From contig JAPKEY010000012.1 in the NCBI GenBank assembly GCA_028821815.1, positions 1-18,397 on the forward strand: a DNA stretch of 18,397 nt. Direction: 5' to 3'. The stretch is from Candidatus Poseidoniales archaeon (GTDB lineage: Archaea; Thermoplasmatota; Poseidoniia; Poseidoniales; Thalassarchaeaceae). Numbering within the stretch: position 1 is the stretch's first letter; every line of letters begins with the position of its first letter. Under the pieces are notes generated by a model. It saw only the letters and a list, made by a program, of their open reading frames with translations, did no database searches and was not told the DNA's origin. Made by a program: the position numbers and the translations under genes. Below, in pieces: positions 1-7,435 of the stretch.

Positions 1-1092
1 TTGCTCGGGATAATCCATATTGGATGATACCGCCTCGATTGGACTTGTATCGGGGGTCATCGAACCGGTTGGCAATTGCAACAACGTGTGCTTAATCGCT
101 CTCTCAAGGCGTTCCAATACACGCCAAGAATGCTTCAATCGAACCTCGCGCTTTGTTGGATGAACATTGACATCTACCTCGTCGGATGGTAGATTGAGGC
201 GAAGCACACAGATGGGATGTCGTCCAACCATCAGTCGAGTGTGATAGCCTCGACGAATTGCCTGATTGAATGGTGAGGAGGCGACTGGGCGACCATTGAT
301 GATGATATGAATTTCATCGCCTTTGGAACGGGTCAGATCAGGGGGTGATATCCAGCCTGACCACTGTTCTTCACCGGGTGCCTGCAAATCCGCATCAGAG
401 CATTGTAGCGGGACAAGGCGTTCAGCGGGTGCACCAATGAGATCGTACAACCGATCGTCCATTTCCACACCCGGAGGTGTTTCGAGGACATTTCGACCAT
501 CGATACTGATGGTGAAACCAACCGCTGGATTGCAAAGTGCCTGTGCGACTACGATATCGACGATGGCAGCGGATTCGGTAGATGGGCGCTTTTGGAATGA
601 AAGACGAGCAGGGATATTTGCGAATAAATTGCGGACTTCGATAACGGTACCTGGTGCAATTCCTACGGGCTCCAATGGTTTCTTTGCACCATCATCTACA
701 GTAATCATCATACCTTCTGAATTTGCGATTCGGCTGGAGACACTGAGTCCACTCACCATTCCAATACTAGCAAGCGCTTCCCCACGAAATCCAAGAGTGT
801 GGATTGAACTGAGGTCAGTCGCTGTCGCAAGTTTACTCGTCGCGTGGCGTGTTACTGCCAATTCTAATTCATCAGAGGGGATACCAGTACCGTCATCGAT
901 GACTGAAATGCGATCAAATCCACCTCTATCAATCTCAACCCGAATTCGAGTGGCCCCTGCATCAATGCTGTTCTCGACTAGTTCCTTGACTACTTGTGCG
1001 GGACGCTCAACGACTTCACCAGCTGCAATATGGCCAATTGTATCATCGTCCAATTGCTGGATGGGGCGACGGTTCTCTGTCGTCACGACCAT
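1..1092 (-). CDS. mutL: DNA mismatch repair protein MutL, N-terminal part (cut by left edge)
   Basis: MutL is the GHKL-type ATPase that links mismatch recognition by MutS to strand removal. The 364 codons present are open to base 1, so only the C-terminal part is missing. The GHKL motifs are clear. Motif I spans about residues 20-45 (IAAGEVVERP, then KELVENSIDAGAT, with E37 and N41 at the catalytic Glu and Mg-binding Asn positions). Motif II is DDGTGI at about residue 65. Motif III is HATSKL followed by TLGFRGEALASIG. The later NVHPTKREVRL stretch is the MutL transducer signature. Two starts are possible. The ATG at 1098 overlaps the mutS stop as ATGA. The ATG at 1092 is better placed about 6 nt after GGAGGA. 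The overlap with mutS points to one transcript and translational coupling. A bacterial-type MutL in an archaeon implies ancient transfer; this is inferred from family knowledge. Confidence 0.96.
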   Translation of the reverse strand, partial: MVVTTENRRPIQQLDDDTIGHIAAGEVVERPAQVVKELVENSIDAGATRIRVEIDRGGFDRISVIDDGTGIPSDELELAVTRHATSKLATATDLSSIHTLGFRGEALASIGMVSGLSVSSRIANSEGMMITVDDGAKKPLEPVGIAPGTVIEVRNLFANIPARLSFQKRPSTESAAIVDIVVAQALCNPAVGFTISIDGRNVLETPPGVEMDDRLYDLIGAPAERLVPLQCSDADLQAPGEEQWSGWISPPDLTRSKGDEIHIIINGRPVASSPFNQAIRRGYHTRLMVGRHPICVLRLNLPSDEVDVNVHPTKREVRLKHSWRVLERLERAIKHTLLQLPTGSMTPDTSPIEAVSSNMDYPEQ

Positions 1093-1094
1093 GC

Positions 1095-3740
1095 TCATTC
1101 CTCCAACCACTCATGGGTACCCTGCAACATCCCACGCAACTCGTAAATGAGTTCCATCGCATCCCGGGGACTCAACATATCGGGGTCGATTTCGGCCAAG
1201 CGCTTCTCAACTTCAGAATCTTTCTCAACGATCCGTGATGGAGCATTTGGTTGGTTCCAACCACCGAACAGTGAGGATTGGCCCGTTTCTCTTGAGAGGG
1301 GAACACCACCTTCACCAGCACGAGCACCTTGGGCCTGAGATTCAAGGAATAACAACAAATCTCGTGCACGTTCGACGACAGGTGCAGGTAGACCCGCTAG
1401 TCCTGCGACTTGGACGCCATAGGAATCATCACATGGCCCCTCTGCAATCGTATGCAAGAATGCGATTTCACCACCTGAATCTGCAACTTGAACATGGATA
1501 TTGGAAAGGCCAGGTACCTCTTCAGCGAGTCCAACCAATTGGTGATAATGGGTTGCGAAGAGTGTTCTACAACCAATTCTACGTGCGATGTCCTCGGTCA
1601 CTGACCAAGCGATAGCCAAACCATCGAATGTCGATGTACCTCGACCAATTTCATCCAGCAATACCAAACTGTTTGGTGTCGCACGACGGAGGATATGAGC
1701 AACCTCAATCATCTCCATCATGAATGTTGAGCGGCCTCGGCGAAGGTCATCATGTGCCCCGACACGGGTGAACACTCGGTCGACCAAACCGATGCGTGCT
1801 TTGGTAGCTGGAACATAGGAACCTGCTTGAGCCAGAATGGTGACCAAGGCGCTGGTTCGGAGGTATGTCGATTTACCACCCATGTTCGGTCCGGTCAGTA
1901 GCAAGAATCGTCGCTTGGCATCGAATCGGATATCATTTGGAACAAATCGTCCATCGGCCTCAAGGACAGGGTGTCGGGCTCCAGATATATCGAGGCGATC
2001 AGTTTCTAGGATTTCCGGGCGACACCAAGAACGCTGACGTGCATGGTGAGCAAAGGATGCAAGAACATCGATGGTCGAGATTTTTCTAGCGATGGAAGAT
2101 AGTGATGATGTGACCGCTTTGACTTCATCGCGAAGGGTACAGAAGAGTTTGAATTCAATCGCATTGGCTCGACTGTCGGCAGACAAGATGACTTCTTCCC
2201 ATTCCTTGAGTTCAGGTGTAACATAGCGCTCGGCATTGGTCATTGTTTGGCGCCGTATCCAGTCTTCAGGGACTTTGTCGAGGTGAGTTTTGGTGACTTC
2301 AATGAAATATCCAAACTGTCGATTGTATCGGATCTTCAAACTAGGGATATCCAATTGTTCTCGTTGTGTGGTTTCCAATTCAGACAACCAGGTCGTGCCC
2401 TTACCAGCCTTGGTTCGAAGGTCATCCAATTTCTCATCGTATCCTTCTCGAAATAGACCACCGTCTCGGATTAGTGCCGGTTGTTCGGGCTGCAGTGCAT
2501 CTTCAATTCTCTCTTTGAGTGGTCCGAGTTCGACCAACCCTTCTGCACATTCATTGAGCATGACATCATCGGATTCCTGTAGCAATGACTGCAGCGCTGG
2601 CATCCTTGAAAGGCAATCACATATCGCCAGTAAATCTCGGCCGTTGGCACGATTGTAGGCCAGCCGTGTCGACAATCGTTCTAAATCGCGCATAGCTTTG
2701 AGTGTGGTTCGAATTTCCCGTAACCGGCGATTCGCGTTGACCAAACTGCCCACAGCAGCATGTCGCTCTGCGATCTTTAGTGTATCCATTAGGGGCCGTA
2801 GAAGCCATTCTTTGAGCAGGCGGCGTCCCATCCAAGTCTGTGTCGCATCAATCGCTTGGAGCAGACTTCCATTCTTCTCGCCAGAGAGTGTTTGGACCAA
2901 TTCGAGATTTCGAAGTGTGGTCTGATCGAGAAGCATGTGCGTTGTATCTGCACCCAAGTGAATTTCACGCAATGGAACAGCATCGACCAAATGAAGTTTC
3001 GACAGGTAAGCAGTGGCCAATCCTGCAGCCTCTATTGCCAAGGGTCGGCTATCGAGATCTAAACTTCCAAGGTCGCTCATCTCAAGCACATTTCGCAGGG
3101 CTTCTAAACGCCCCTTGCTCGGTAAATCGTGAATGCTAAGAACCAATCCATCGATATCCTGGAGGATGCTGAGAATGGTGTCATGCTTGGCATCTCGACT
3201 ATGCATTACCAACTCACGAGGTCCCCAACGAAGCAATTCATCTCGCAATCGCTCAAATCGACCATTACCCTCAAATTCAGTTGATGAAGCACGTCCGCTT
3301 GATGGATCCATTACAGCAATTCCAAGGTGATCTCCCTTGAGTACAACTGCAGCCAACAAAGCACTCCCATCTTCGCCAATTAACTCCTCTTCATACAGCG
3401 AACCCGGGGTGTAAACACGTGTTACAACTCTTCGTAGAATTTTCTCCCCTGGTTGCATTTCTTCAGCTTGCTCACACAGTGTAACCTTGTATCCGGCACG
3501 CAACATTCGTTGCAGGTAACCTTCAACAGAATGCCAAGGAAAACCAGCCATTGGAACTGGATTTTCACTATTTTTATCGCGACTTGTCAGGGTGATGCCG
3601 AGAACTTCTGCAGCGGTAACAGCATCATCGTAGAACATCTCGTAGAAGTCACCCATTCGAAAAAATAGGATGGTGCCTGGGTGTTCGGCCTTAATCTCGG
3701 CATACTGGTCGAGCATGCTGGGTCCCTTGGCCATGGGCAT
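1095..3740 (-). CDS. mutS: DNA mismatch recognition ATPase MutS (MutS1, bacterial type)
   Basis: MutS binds mismatches and small loops and uses ATP to form a sliding clamp that recruits MutL. Numbering is from the ATG at 3740 (881 residues, close to bacterial MutS1). The mismatch-reading Phe-x-Glu lies in GDFYEMF (F32, E34). The core and clamp domains follow. The ATPase has Walker A GPNMGGKST (617-625), Walker B LVLLDEIGRG (692-701) and the FATHYHQL switch. The tail keeps the DPDMLSPRDAMELIYEL helix pair used for tetramer formation in bacterial MutS. QSSLF at 821-825 resembles a bacterial beta-clamp peptide. The frame is open to a GTG at 3782. That codon falls inside a perfect palindrome, and the extra residues are arginine-rich and unlike MutS, so ATG 3740 or ATG 3734 is preferred. 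No clear ribosome binding site precedes either. The downstream partner is mutL. Confidence 0.97.
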   Translation of the reverse strand: MPMAKGPSMLDQYAEIKAEHPGTILFFRMGDFYEMFYDDAVTAAEVLGITLTSRDKNSENPVPMAGFPWHSVEGYLQRMLRAGYKVTLCEQAEEMQPGEKILRRVVTRVYTPGSLYEEELIGEDGSALLAAVVLKGDHLGIAVMDPSSGRASSTEFEGNGRFERLRDELLRWGPRELVMHSRDAKHDTILSILQDIDGLVLSIHDLPSKGRLEALRNVLEMSDLGSLDLDSRPLAIEAAGLATAYLSKLHLVDAVPLREIHLGADTTHMLLDQTTLRNLELVQTLSGEKNGSLLQAIDATQTWMGRRLLKEWLLRPLMDTLKIAERHAAVGSLVNANRRLREIRTTLKAMRDLERLSTRLAYNRANGRDLLAICDCLSRMPALQSLLQESDDVMLNECAEGLVELGPLKERIEDALQPEQPALIRDGGLFREGYDEKLDDLRTKAGKGTTWLSELETTQREQLDIPSLKIRYNRQFGYFIEVTKTHLDKVPEDWIRRQTMTNAERYVTPELKEWEEVILSADSRANAIEFKLFCTLRDEVKAVTSSLSSIARKISTIDVLASFAHHARQRSWCRPEILETDRLDISGARHPVLEADGRFVPNDIRFDAKRRFLLLTGPNMGGKSTYLRTSALVTILAQAGSYVPATKARIGLVDRVFTRVGAHDDLRRGRSTFMMEMIEVAHILRRATPNSLVLLDEIGRGTSTFDGLAIAWSVTEDIARRIGCRTLFATHYHQLVGLAEEVPGLSNIHVQVADSGGEIAFLHTIAEGPCDDSYGVQVAGLAGLPAPVVERARDLLLFLESQAQGARAGEGGVPLSRETGQSSLFGGWNQPNAPSRIVEKDSEVEKRLAEIDPDMLSPRDAMELIYELRGMLQGTHEWLEE

Positions 3741-3776
3741 GACCAGCGTTCGCCGTAGCCTATGAACCAAACGGCC

Positions 3777-3791
3777 GTTCACTACGTGAAC
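3777..3791. promoter_or_regulatory. 15-bp palindrome upstream of mutS
   Basis: GTTCAC-TAC-GTGAAC is a perfect inverted repeat with 6-bp arms. It lies 36 bp upstream of the preferred mutS ATG, in the short gap after the membrane-propeller gene. It could be an operator or a small hairpin in the mutS leader. The function is not shown by the sequence. Confidence 0.4.
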
Positions 3792-3821
3792 GATTCATTG
3801 GGTGAGAAATTGACGAATGAT

Positions 3822-5063
3822 TCAGAGGACATCGTGTTTTCGCAATAATGCATGCCCACCAAATCCAACGAAGGCAACAAATGTGAGAACCAGAATCAAA
3901 TCACCCAGAAGCGATAAACTCCTGAGGAGCGAATGTTGTGCCGCCGGATCAATTGTCACACGAGTCGAACCATCCTCACTAAACATGACGATATTATCTC
4001 CTGAACTCGCAGCTGAAGTTAGGTCGGAAGGGGCTCCATCGGGGCAAATCACCAAGGTCGCTTTAGAGTCCCCAATTTCCATGTTCGAAAGGCCATTTTC
4101 CCCCTTGAACCAAAGCATCCCACCACTGTCAATTGCGATGCTACTTACACCTATAGAGCCGGCAATACGGTGGACATTTCGCTCCATCGTCACACCATAT
4201 ATTGCATCACCTCCGCCGACAATTGCAATGAATGAAGAATCGTCCATTGAAATAATAGTGTGGAATGGTGTTCCTGCTCCTCGGTGTAGCAATACCAATT
4301 GTGGTACACCACCTGATCCTCCGGCAGCATCGATTAGTACCTCAGACGATGCTTTGCCCAACGCCGGATTACTTCCCATTGTATCGTGGCCAATGATTAG
4401 CGCACCACCCAAAACAACCTCTACCTCATCCATCACGATGGATGAAATTGGATAAGATGTGCCATTGCTAACGCTCAATCCCGACCATGTGTGCACGGTT
4501 CGAGTACCGCCATTTTCAACGATGAGCCAACCATTATCGATGTCTCCATCCAGTGAAATAATGTCAGGTGGACTATCAGGCCAATTGAGAGATCGTGGAG
4601 CGATATTCGGTGAACCAGCACCCATGATTCCAATCCAACCATCTTCGCCTCCGGCAACCCATTGACTTTCAGTGCCCCCAATCGCAGTCACATTGCAACT
4701 GCAATCCAGTACAGACCATGTACCACCCGCATCCCTAATCATCAATTTCATACTGAGGCCATCTTCAACCAATGCCAAGGCTTGATCGCCATCTTCATCC
4801 CAGATGATGTCTACAATGGGGTCAGACAACCCTGTTTCTGAAACAGAAACACCAGGTAAAACCTGTGCTTGATTTATCCATGCAGCCCCAAGCAGAATGA
4901 AAATACCCAATGCACCCATCGCCACCCACGGTCGTTCACGAGGGGAATCGACGAAGGTAAACAGTCGCTCGATGATGTTGGCCACGGCATGCCTGTGTCC
5001 GAGGAAGTTGAATAACCTGTCCGCTGGATGGAGTGGAGGACCACCGTAGGTGGCCGGATGCAT
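3822..5063 (-). CDS. Membrane-anchored protein with propeller-like outer domain, function unknown
   Basis: I do not recognise a named family. The 413-residue frame has a hydrophilic N-terminus, a strong membrane segment at about residues 46-66 (VAMGALGIFILLGAAW), a roughly 320-residue domain of short beta-strand/turn units rich in G, S, D and I, and a second membrane segment at about 388-407 followed by a short basic tail. The repeated pattern of strand, turn and Asp/Gly is what WD40/YVTN-like propellers look like. The topology suggests the large domain faces outside, with cysteines at LDCSCN and LVICPD that could pair. It lies upstream of mutS on the same strand with an 82-bp gap. The start is uncertain. 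The ATG at 5063 would put a palindrome (5041-5053) inside the gene and abut the rpl10e TATA box. The GTG at 4985 would leave a normal divergent promoter region. Confidence 0.7.
   Translation of the reverse strand: MHPATYGGPPLHPADRLFNFLGHRHAVANIIERLFTFVDSPRERPWVAMGALGIFILLGAAWINQAQVLPGVSVSETGLSDPIVDIIWDEDGDQALALVEDGLSMKLMIRDAGGTWSVLDCSCNVTAIGGTESQWVAGGEDGWIGIMGAGSPNIAPRSLNWPDSPPDIISLDGDIDNGWLIVENGGTRTVHTWSGLSVSNGTSYPISSIVMDEVEVVLGGALIIGHDTMGSNPALGKASSEVLIDAAGGSGGVPQLVLLHRGAGTPFHTIISMDDSSFIAIVGGGDAIYGVTMERNVHRIAGSIGVSSIAIDSGGMLWFKGENGLSNMEIGDSKATLVICPDGAPSDLTSAASSGDNIVMFSEDGSTRVTIDPAAQHSLLRSLSLLGDLILVLTFVAFVGFGGHALLRKHDVL
5041..5053. promoter_or_regulatory. Palindromic element CCACC-GTA-GGTGG upstream of rpl10e
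   Basis: A perfect 5-bp-arm inverted repeat lies 11 bp upstream of the TATA-like box of rpl10e. Its exact reverse complement occurs at 10966-10978, upstream of rps6e. The matching position before two ribosomal protein genes suggests a shared promoter element. This is inference from two copies. Confidence 0.5.
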
Positions 5064-5064
5064 T

Positions 5065-5071
5065 CATATAC
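5065..5071 (+). promoter_or_regulatory. TATA-like box of rpl10e
   Basis: CATATAC is centred 38 bp before the rpl10e ATG. That fits an archaeal TATA box about 25 bp before a transcription start and a short leader with GGAG. The sequence also reads as GTATATG on the minus strand, so it could serve the divergent gene as well. Confidence 0.45.
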
Positions 5072-5105
5072 GGGCTGTCGGTGGCCGTCGACCGAGGGAG
5101 TTGAC

Positions 5106-5645
5106 ATGGCACGTAAGCCCGCGAAGATGTACCGCCGACTGAAGGGTCAGGCGTATACCCGTCGCAAGTATACCGGTGGTGTACCGAACAACCGAATCAT
5201 GCGCTTTCACATGGGAAATAGAAAGGCTGCTGAAGCAGATGAATTCCCTGTTATCATCAAGCTCACAGTGGATGAAAGTTGCCAAGTTCGCCATTCAGCT
5301 CTTGAGGCCGCCCGACAGGTTTCCAATGCAACCATTCGAAATGTAGCTGGTGAAGAAGGATATGCCCTTCGAGTCCACGTTTACCCCCACCATATTCTGC
5401 GCGAAAATAAGCAGGCAACTGGTGCGGGTGCAGATCGAGTGTCTCAGGGCATGCGCTGTGCTTTCGGAAAGAACGTTGGAACCGCAGCTCGCTGCAAGCA
5501 TGGCACCACAATCATCTCAATCTCAACAGATGCGAAGAATTTCCTCACTGCAAAGGATGCACTCCGCAAGGCGAGTATGAAAATTCCAAGCCCTTGTTCA
5601 ACCAAGGTTGTCAAGGGACTAGAACAACTCAAGGGTCTCGTCTGA
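5106..5645 (+). CDS. rpl10e: 50S ribosomal protein L10e (uL16)
   Basis: This is the archaeal/eukaryotic form of ribosomal protein uL16, which sits near the peptidyl-transferase centre and tRNA elbow of the large subunit. The 179-residue length is normal for the family. The start MARKPAKMYRRLKGQAYTRR, the middle SCQVRHSALEAARQ and the signature LRENKQATGAGADRVSQGMR followed by AFGKNVGTAARCKHG are diagnostic. The ATG at 5106 is preferred over upstream in-frame starts because it gives the conserved MARKP N-terminus and follows GGAG by about 8 nt. The gene is divergent from the membrane-propeller gene and appears monocistronic, since the next gene has its own structured leader. Confidence 0.97.
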   Translation: MARKPAKMYRRLKGQAYTRRKYTGGVPNNRIMRFHMGNRKAAEADEFPVIIKLTVDESCQVRHSALEAARQVSNATIRNVAGEEGYALRVHVYPHHILRENKQATGAGADRVSQGMRCAFGKNVGTAARCKHGTTIISISTDAKNFLTAKDALRKASMKIPSPCSTKVVKGLEQLKGLV

Positions 5646-5733
5646 GATATTGCCCGCTCAAAGTCTACTCTTGCTTTGTATGATTTTCGCTGTTTCAAGT
5701 CAGGCAACGTTTATCCTCCGCATTGTGGCTGTA

Positions 5734-5755
5734 CTCCTTGAAGGAGAGACTTCAA
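5734..5755 (+). promoter_or_regulatory. Two mutually exclusive hairpins over the permease ribosome binding site
   Basis: CTCCT (5734-5738) can pair with AGGAG (5742-5746), which would hide the Shine-Dalgarno sequence. Alternatively TTGAAG (5738-5743) pairs perfectly with CTTCAA (5750-5755), leaving GAGAGA in the loop one base before the ATG. The two stems share bases and cannot coexist. The rest of the 111-bp gap after rpl10e holds TATA-like candidates (for example GTTTATCC near 5709-5716) but no gene. Confidence 0.35.
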
Positions 5756-5756
5756 T

Positions 5757-7199
5757 ATGGAAAATCAAAAATTAGATGACTACTTTGGTTACACAGAAGC
5801 CGGTAGTTCGTTAGAAGGAGAAATGAGAGCGGGACTGACAACGTTCCTGACGATGGCGTACATTTTGGTGGTTAACCCCAGTTTTCTGTCGCTTAGCTTC
5901 GCGCCAGGAGTGGGTATCCCATTCGATCAGGCGTTGTTTGCGACAGCGATGGCAGCATTTGTTGGTTGTACCATCATGGGCCTATGGGCCAATCAGCCCT
6001 ATGCTCTTGCACCAGGAATGGGGCTGAATGCATACTTCGCATTCACCGTCGTCCTGGGTCAAGGTGTTGCATGGGAACTTGCACTAGCAGCTGTTCTTGT
6101 CGAAGGTGTACTGTTCCTAATCATCTCGTTGCCACAAATCGGTTGGCGAACTGAGATGATTAATTCAATCCCCAAGGATCTCAAGATCGCAACGATGGCA
6201 GGTATCGGAATGTTCCTCGCCATTATCGGTTTGCGTGAGATGGGTTGGATTATTGACAATGGCGCAACTCTGGTCGACCTCGGGGTATCCGGAACTTGGA
6301 CACACCAATCAGGCGAACTTTGGGCCATGATTGGATTGTTAGCCATTGGCGTCATGATGGCGCGTGGAATGAAGGGGGCTATCATCTACGGTATTGCTGG
6401 AATTACCGCGATTGCGTGGATTCTGGGGGCAATGGACATGGCTGTTACTGACCCTTACAATGGTGTTGCAGCAGTCAGTGCACCTGCAATGGGTGATATT
6501 TTCTCCACTGATGGATTTGATACTGGCGCAGTAGGTGCATCACTAGGTGCACTTATGGATATCAATGGGGATACGATTGGAGCATTCTTATTGGTGATGA
6601 TTACTTTCTTGTTTGTTGATATCTTTGATACAGCAGGTACCCTGTATGGTGTCGGCAAGATGGCGGGCAAGGTCGATGATGACGATAATATCGAGAATGC
6701 TGATGAAGCATTCATGTCAGACGCAGCTGCGACCATCGTTGGTGCACTTTGCGGCACCAGTACGACAACCACTTACATCGAATCCGCGGCTGGAATTGAA
6801 GAAGGTGGCAAGACGGGGCTCGTGGCAGTCGTCGTAGGCGTACTCATGCTCATGGGCATGTTCCTATCAGGGCTACTGCAAGCAATACCTGCATTCGCAG
6901 TTGCACCAGCACTAGTTGTTGTAGGTGCAATGATGATGCGTGGTGCTGCCGACATTGACTGGTCAGACAAGGAAATGGCGATACCTGCCTTCATCACCAT
7001 GGTCATGATGCCATTCACCTATTCCATCGCAGATGGAATTGCATGGGGTATCATCGCATGGGTTCTGATGAAGGTTGGAATGGGCAAGATGGATCAAATT
7101 AACAAAGTCATGGGGACACTCTGTGTGCTCATGATCATGTTCTACCTTGGCCCTGGTGGCGAAACCACATTCGAGTGGCTCGTCAACATGATCTTCTGA
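5757..7199 (+). CDS. Adenine/guanine/hypoxanthine permease, AzgA-type (NCS2 superfamily)
   Basis: This is an inner-membrane purine nucleobase transporter of the AzgA/PbuG branch of the nucleobase-cation symporters. The 480-residue length and the many hydrophobic segments fit the 12-14 helix fold. Family landmarks in order are: the amphipathic N-terminus with EMRAGLTTFLTMAYILVVNP (22-41); APGMGLNAYFAF (about 85-96); FVDIFDTAGTLYGVG in the middle; and CGTSTTTTYIESAAGIEEGG with KTGL after it, which contains the substrate-site Thr/Ser run and Glu. Adenine, guanine or hypoxanthine cannot be told apart from sequence. The genes downstream include a purine phosphoribosyltransferase, which supports a salvage role: import followed by trapping as the nucleotide. 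The ATG follows GGAG by 10 nt and lies beside the competing hairpins described separately. Confidence 0.93.
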   Translation: MENQKLDDYFGYTEAGSSLEGEMRAGLTTFLTMAYILVVNPSFLSLSFAPGVGIPFDQALFATAMAAFVGCTIMGLWANQPYALAPGMGLNAYFAFTVVLGQGVAWELALAAVLVEGVLFLIISLPQIGWRTEMINSIPKDLKIATMAGIGMFLAIIGLREMGWIIDNGATLVDLGVSGTWTHQSGELWAMIGLLAIGVMMARGMKGAIIYGIAGITAIAWILGAMDMAVTDPYNGVAAVSAPAMGDIFSTDGFDTGAVGASLGALMDINGDTIGAFLLVMITFLFVDIFDTAGTLYGVGKMAGKVDDDDNIENADEAFMSDAAATIVGALCGTSTTTTYIESAAGIEEGGKTGLVAVVVGVLMLMGMFLSGLLQAIPAFAVAPALVVVGAMMMRGAADIDWSDKEMAIPAFITMVMMPFTYSIADGIAWGIIAWVLMKVGMGKMDQINKVMGTLCVLMIMFYLGPGGETTFEWLVNMIF

Positions 7200-7219
7200 A
7201 CAAGATAACACACGGGAAT

Positions 7220-7245
7220 TGCCCGGGTCCATCGAGGCCCGGGCA
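7220..7245 (+). terminator. Strong GC hairpin after the permease, possible terminator or mRNA end structure
   Basis: TGCCCGGG (7220-7227) and CCCGGGCA (7238-7245) are perfect complements around a 10-nt loop, 20 bp after the permease stop. No T-run follows, and archaeal termination mostly depends on T-runs, so it may instead stabilise or process the transcript end. Confidence 0.4.
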
Positions 7246-7267
7246 CTACCCAATCTATAGTGCCAAT

Positions 7268-7299
7268 TTACACCCGGTGTAGTAAATTACACCTGATGT
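7268..7299. promoter_or_regulatory. Tandem TTACACC operator-like repeats
   Basis: TTACACCCGGTGT (7268-7280) and TTACACCTGATGT (7287-7299) are 13-bp direct repeats at a 19-bp period with two differences. The core of the first, ACACC-C-GGTGT, is a perfect palindrome. GGTGTA (7276-7281) also faces TACACC (7288-7293). A TATA-like GATAAAC follows at about 7303-7309. The layout fits a regulator binding about two helical turns apart, just upstream of a promoter for the downstream membrane protein, phosphoribosyltransferase and dph2. Confidence 0.45.
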
Positions 7300-7315
7300 C
7301 AAGATAAACATCGGC

Positions 7316-7416
7316 TTTTCGCGAAAACCGCTCAAACGCGCGTTTTAGGGAGAATGGTCATAGAACCATTCATAAGCAAACTGAAGCGGAACATGGCTAA
7401 TCGCGCAAGTAGCGAT
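7316..7416. repeat. Cluster of perfect inverted repeats in the leader of the small membrane protein
   Basis: Four further inverted repeats lie in about 100 bp: TTTTCGCGAAAA (7316-7327); AAACGCGCGTTT (7334-7345); GAATGGT-CATAGA-ACCATTC (7352-7371); and ATCGC...GCGAT (7400-7416), which is followed by an A-run and GGTGA. The 7200-7435 gap contains no credible coding frame. This reads as a long structured leader or a multi-site control region. Confidence 0.4.
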
Positions 7417-7435
7417 AAAAAAAAGGTGAAATGAA

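Noticed and set aside
323..1150. Long plus-strand open frame of 275 codons
   Set aside because: It is antisense to mutL, whose motifs are unmistakable. The translation is Ser/Arg/Pro-rich without any domain, as expected for a shadow frame.
3741..3782. N-terminal extension of mutS from GTG 3782
   Set aside because: The extra 14 residues are unlike MutS, and the GTG lies within a perfect palindrome that more likely belongs to the leader.
3817..4455. Plus-strand open frame of 212 codons opposite the membrane-propeller gene
   Set aside because: The composition is biased by the opposite strand, there is no ribosome binding site, and the minus-strand protein has clear membrane segments and a coherent fold pattern.
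7220..7245. GC hairpin considered as part of a tRNA
   Set aside because: Only one stem is present, with no T-loop GTTC motif, D-arm or anticodon arm at tRNA spacing.
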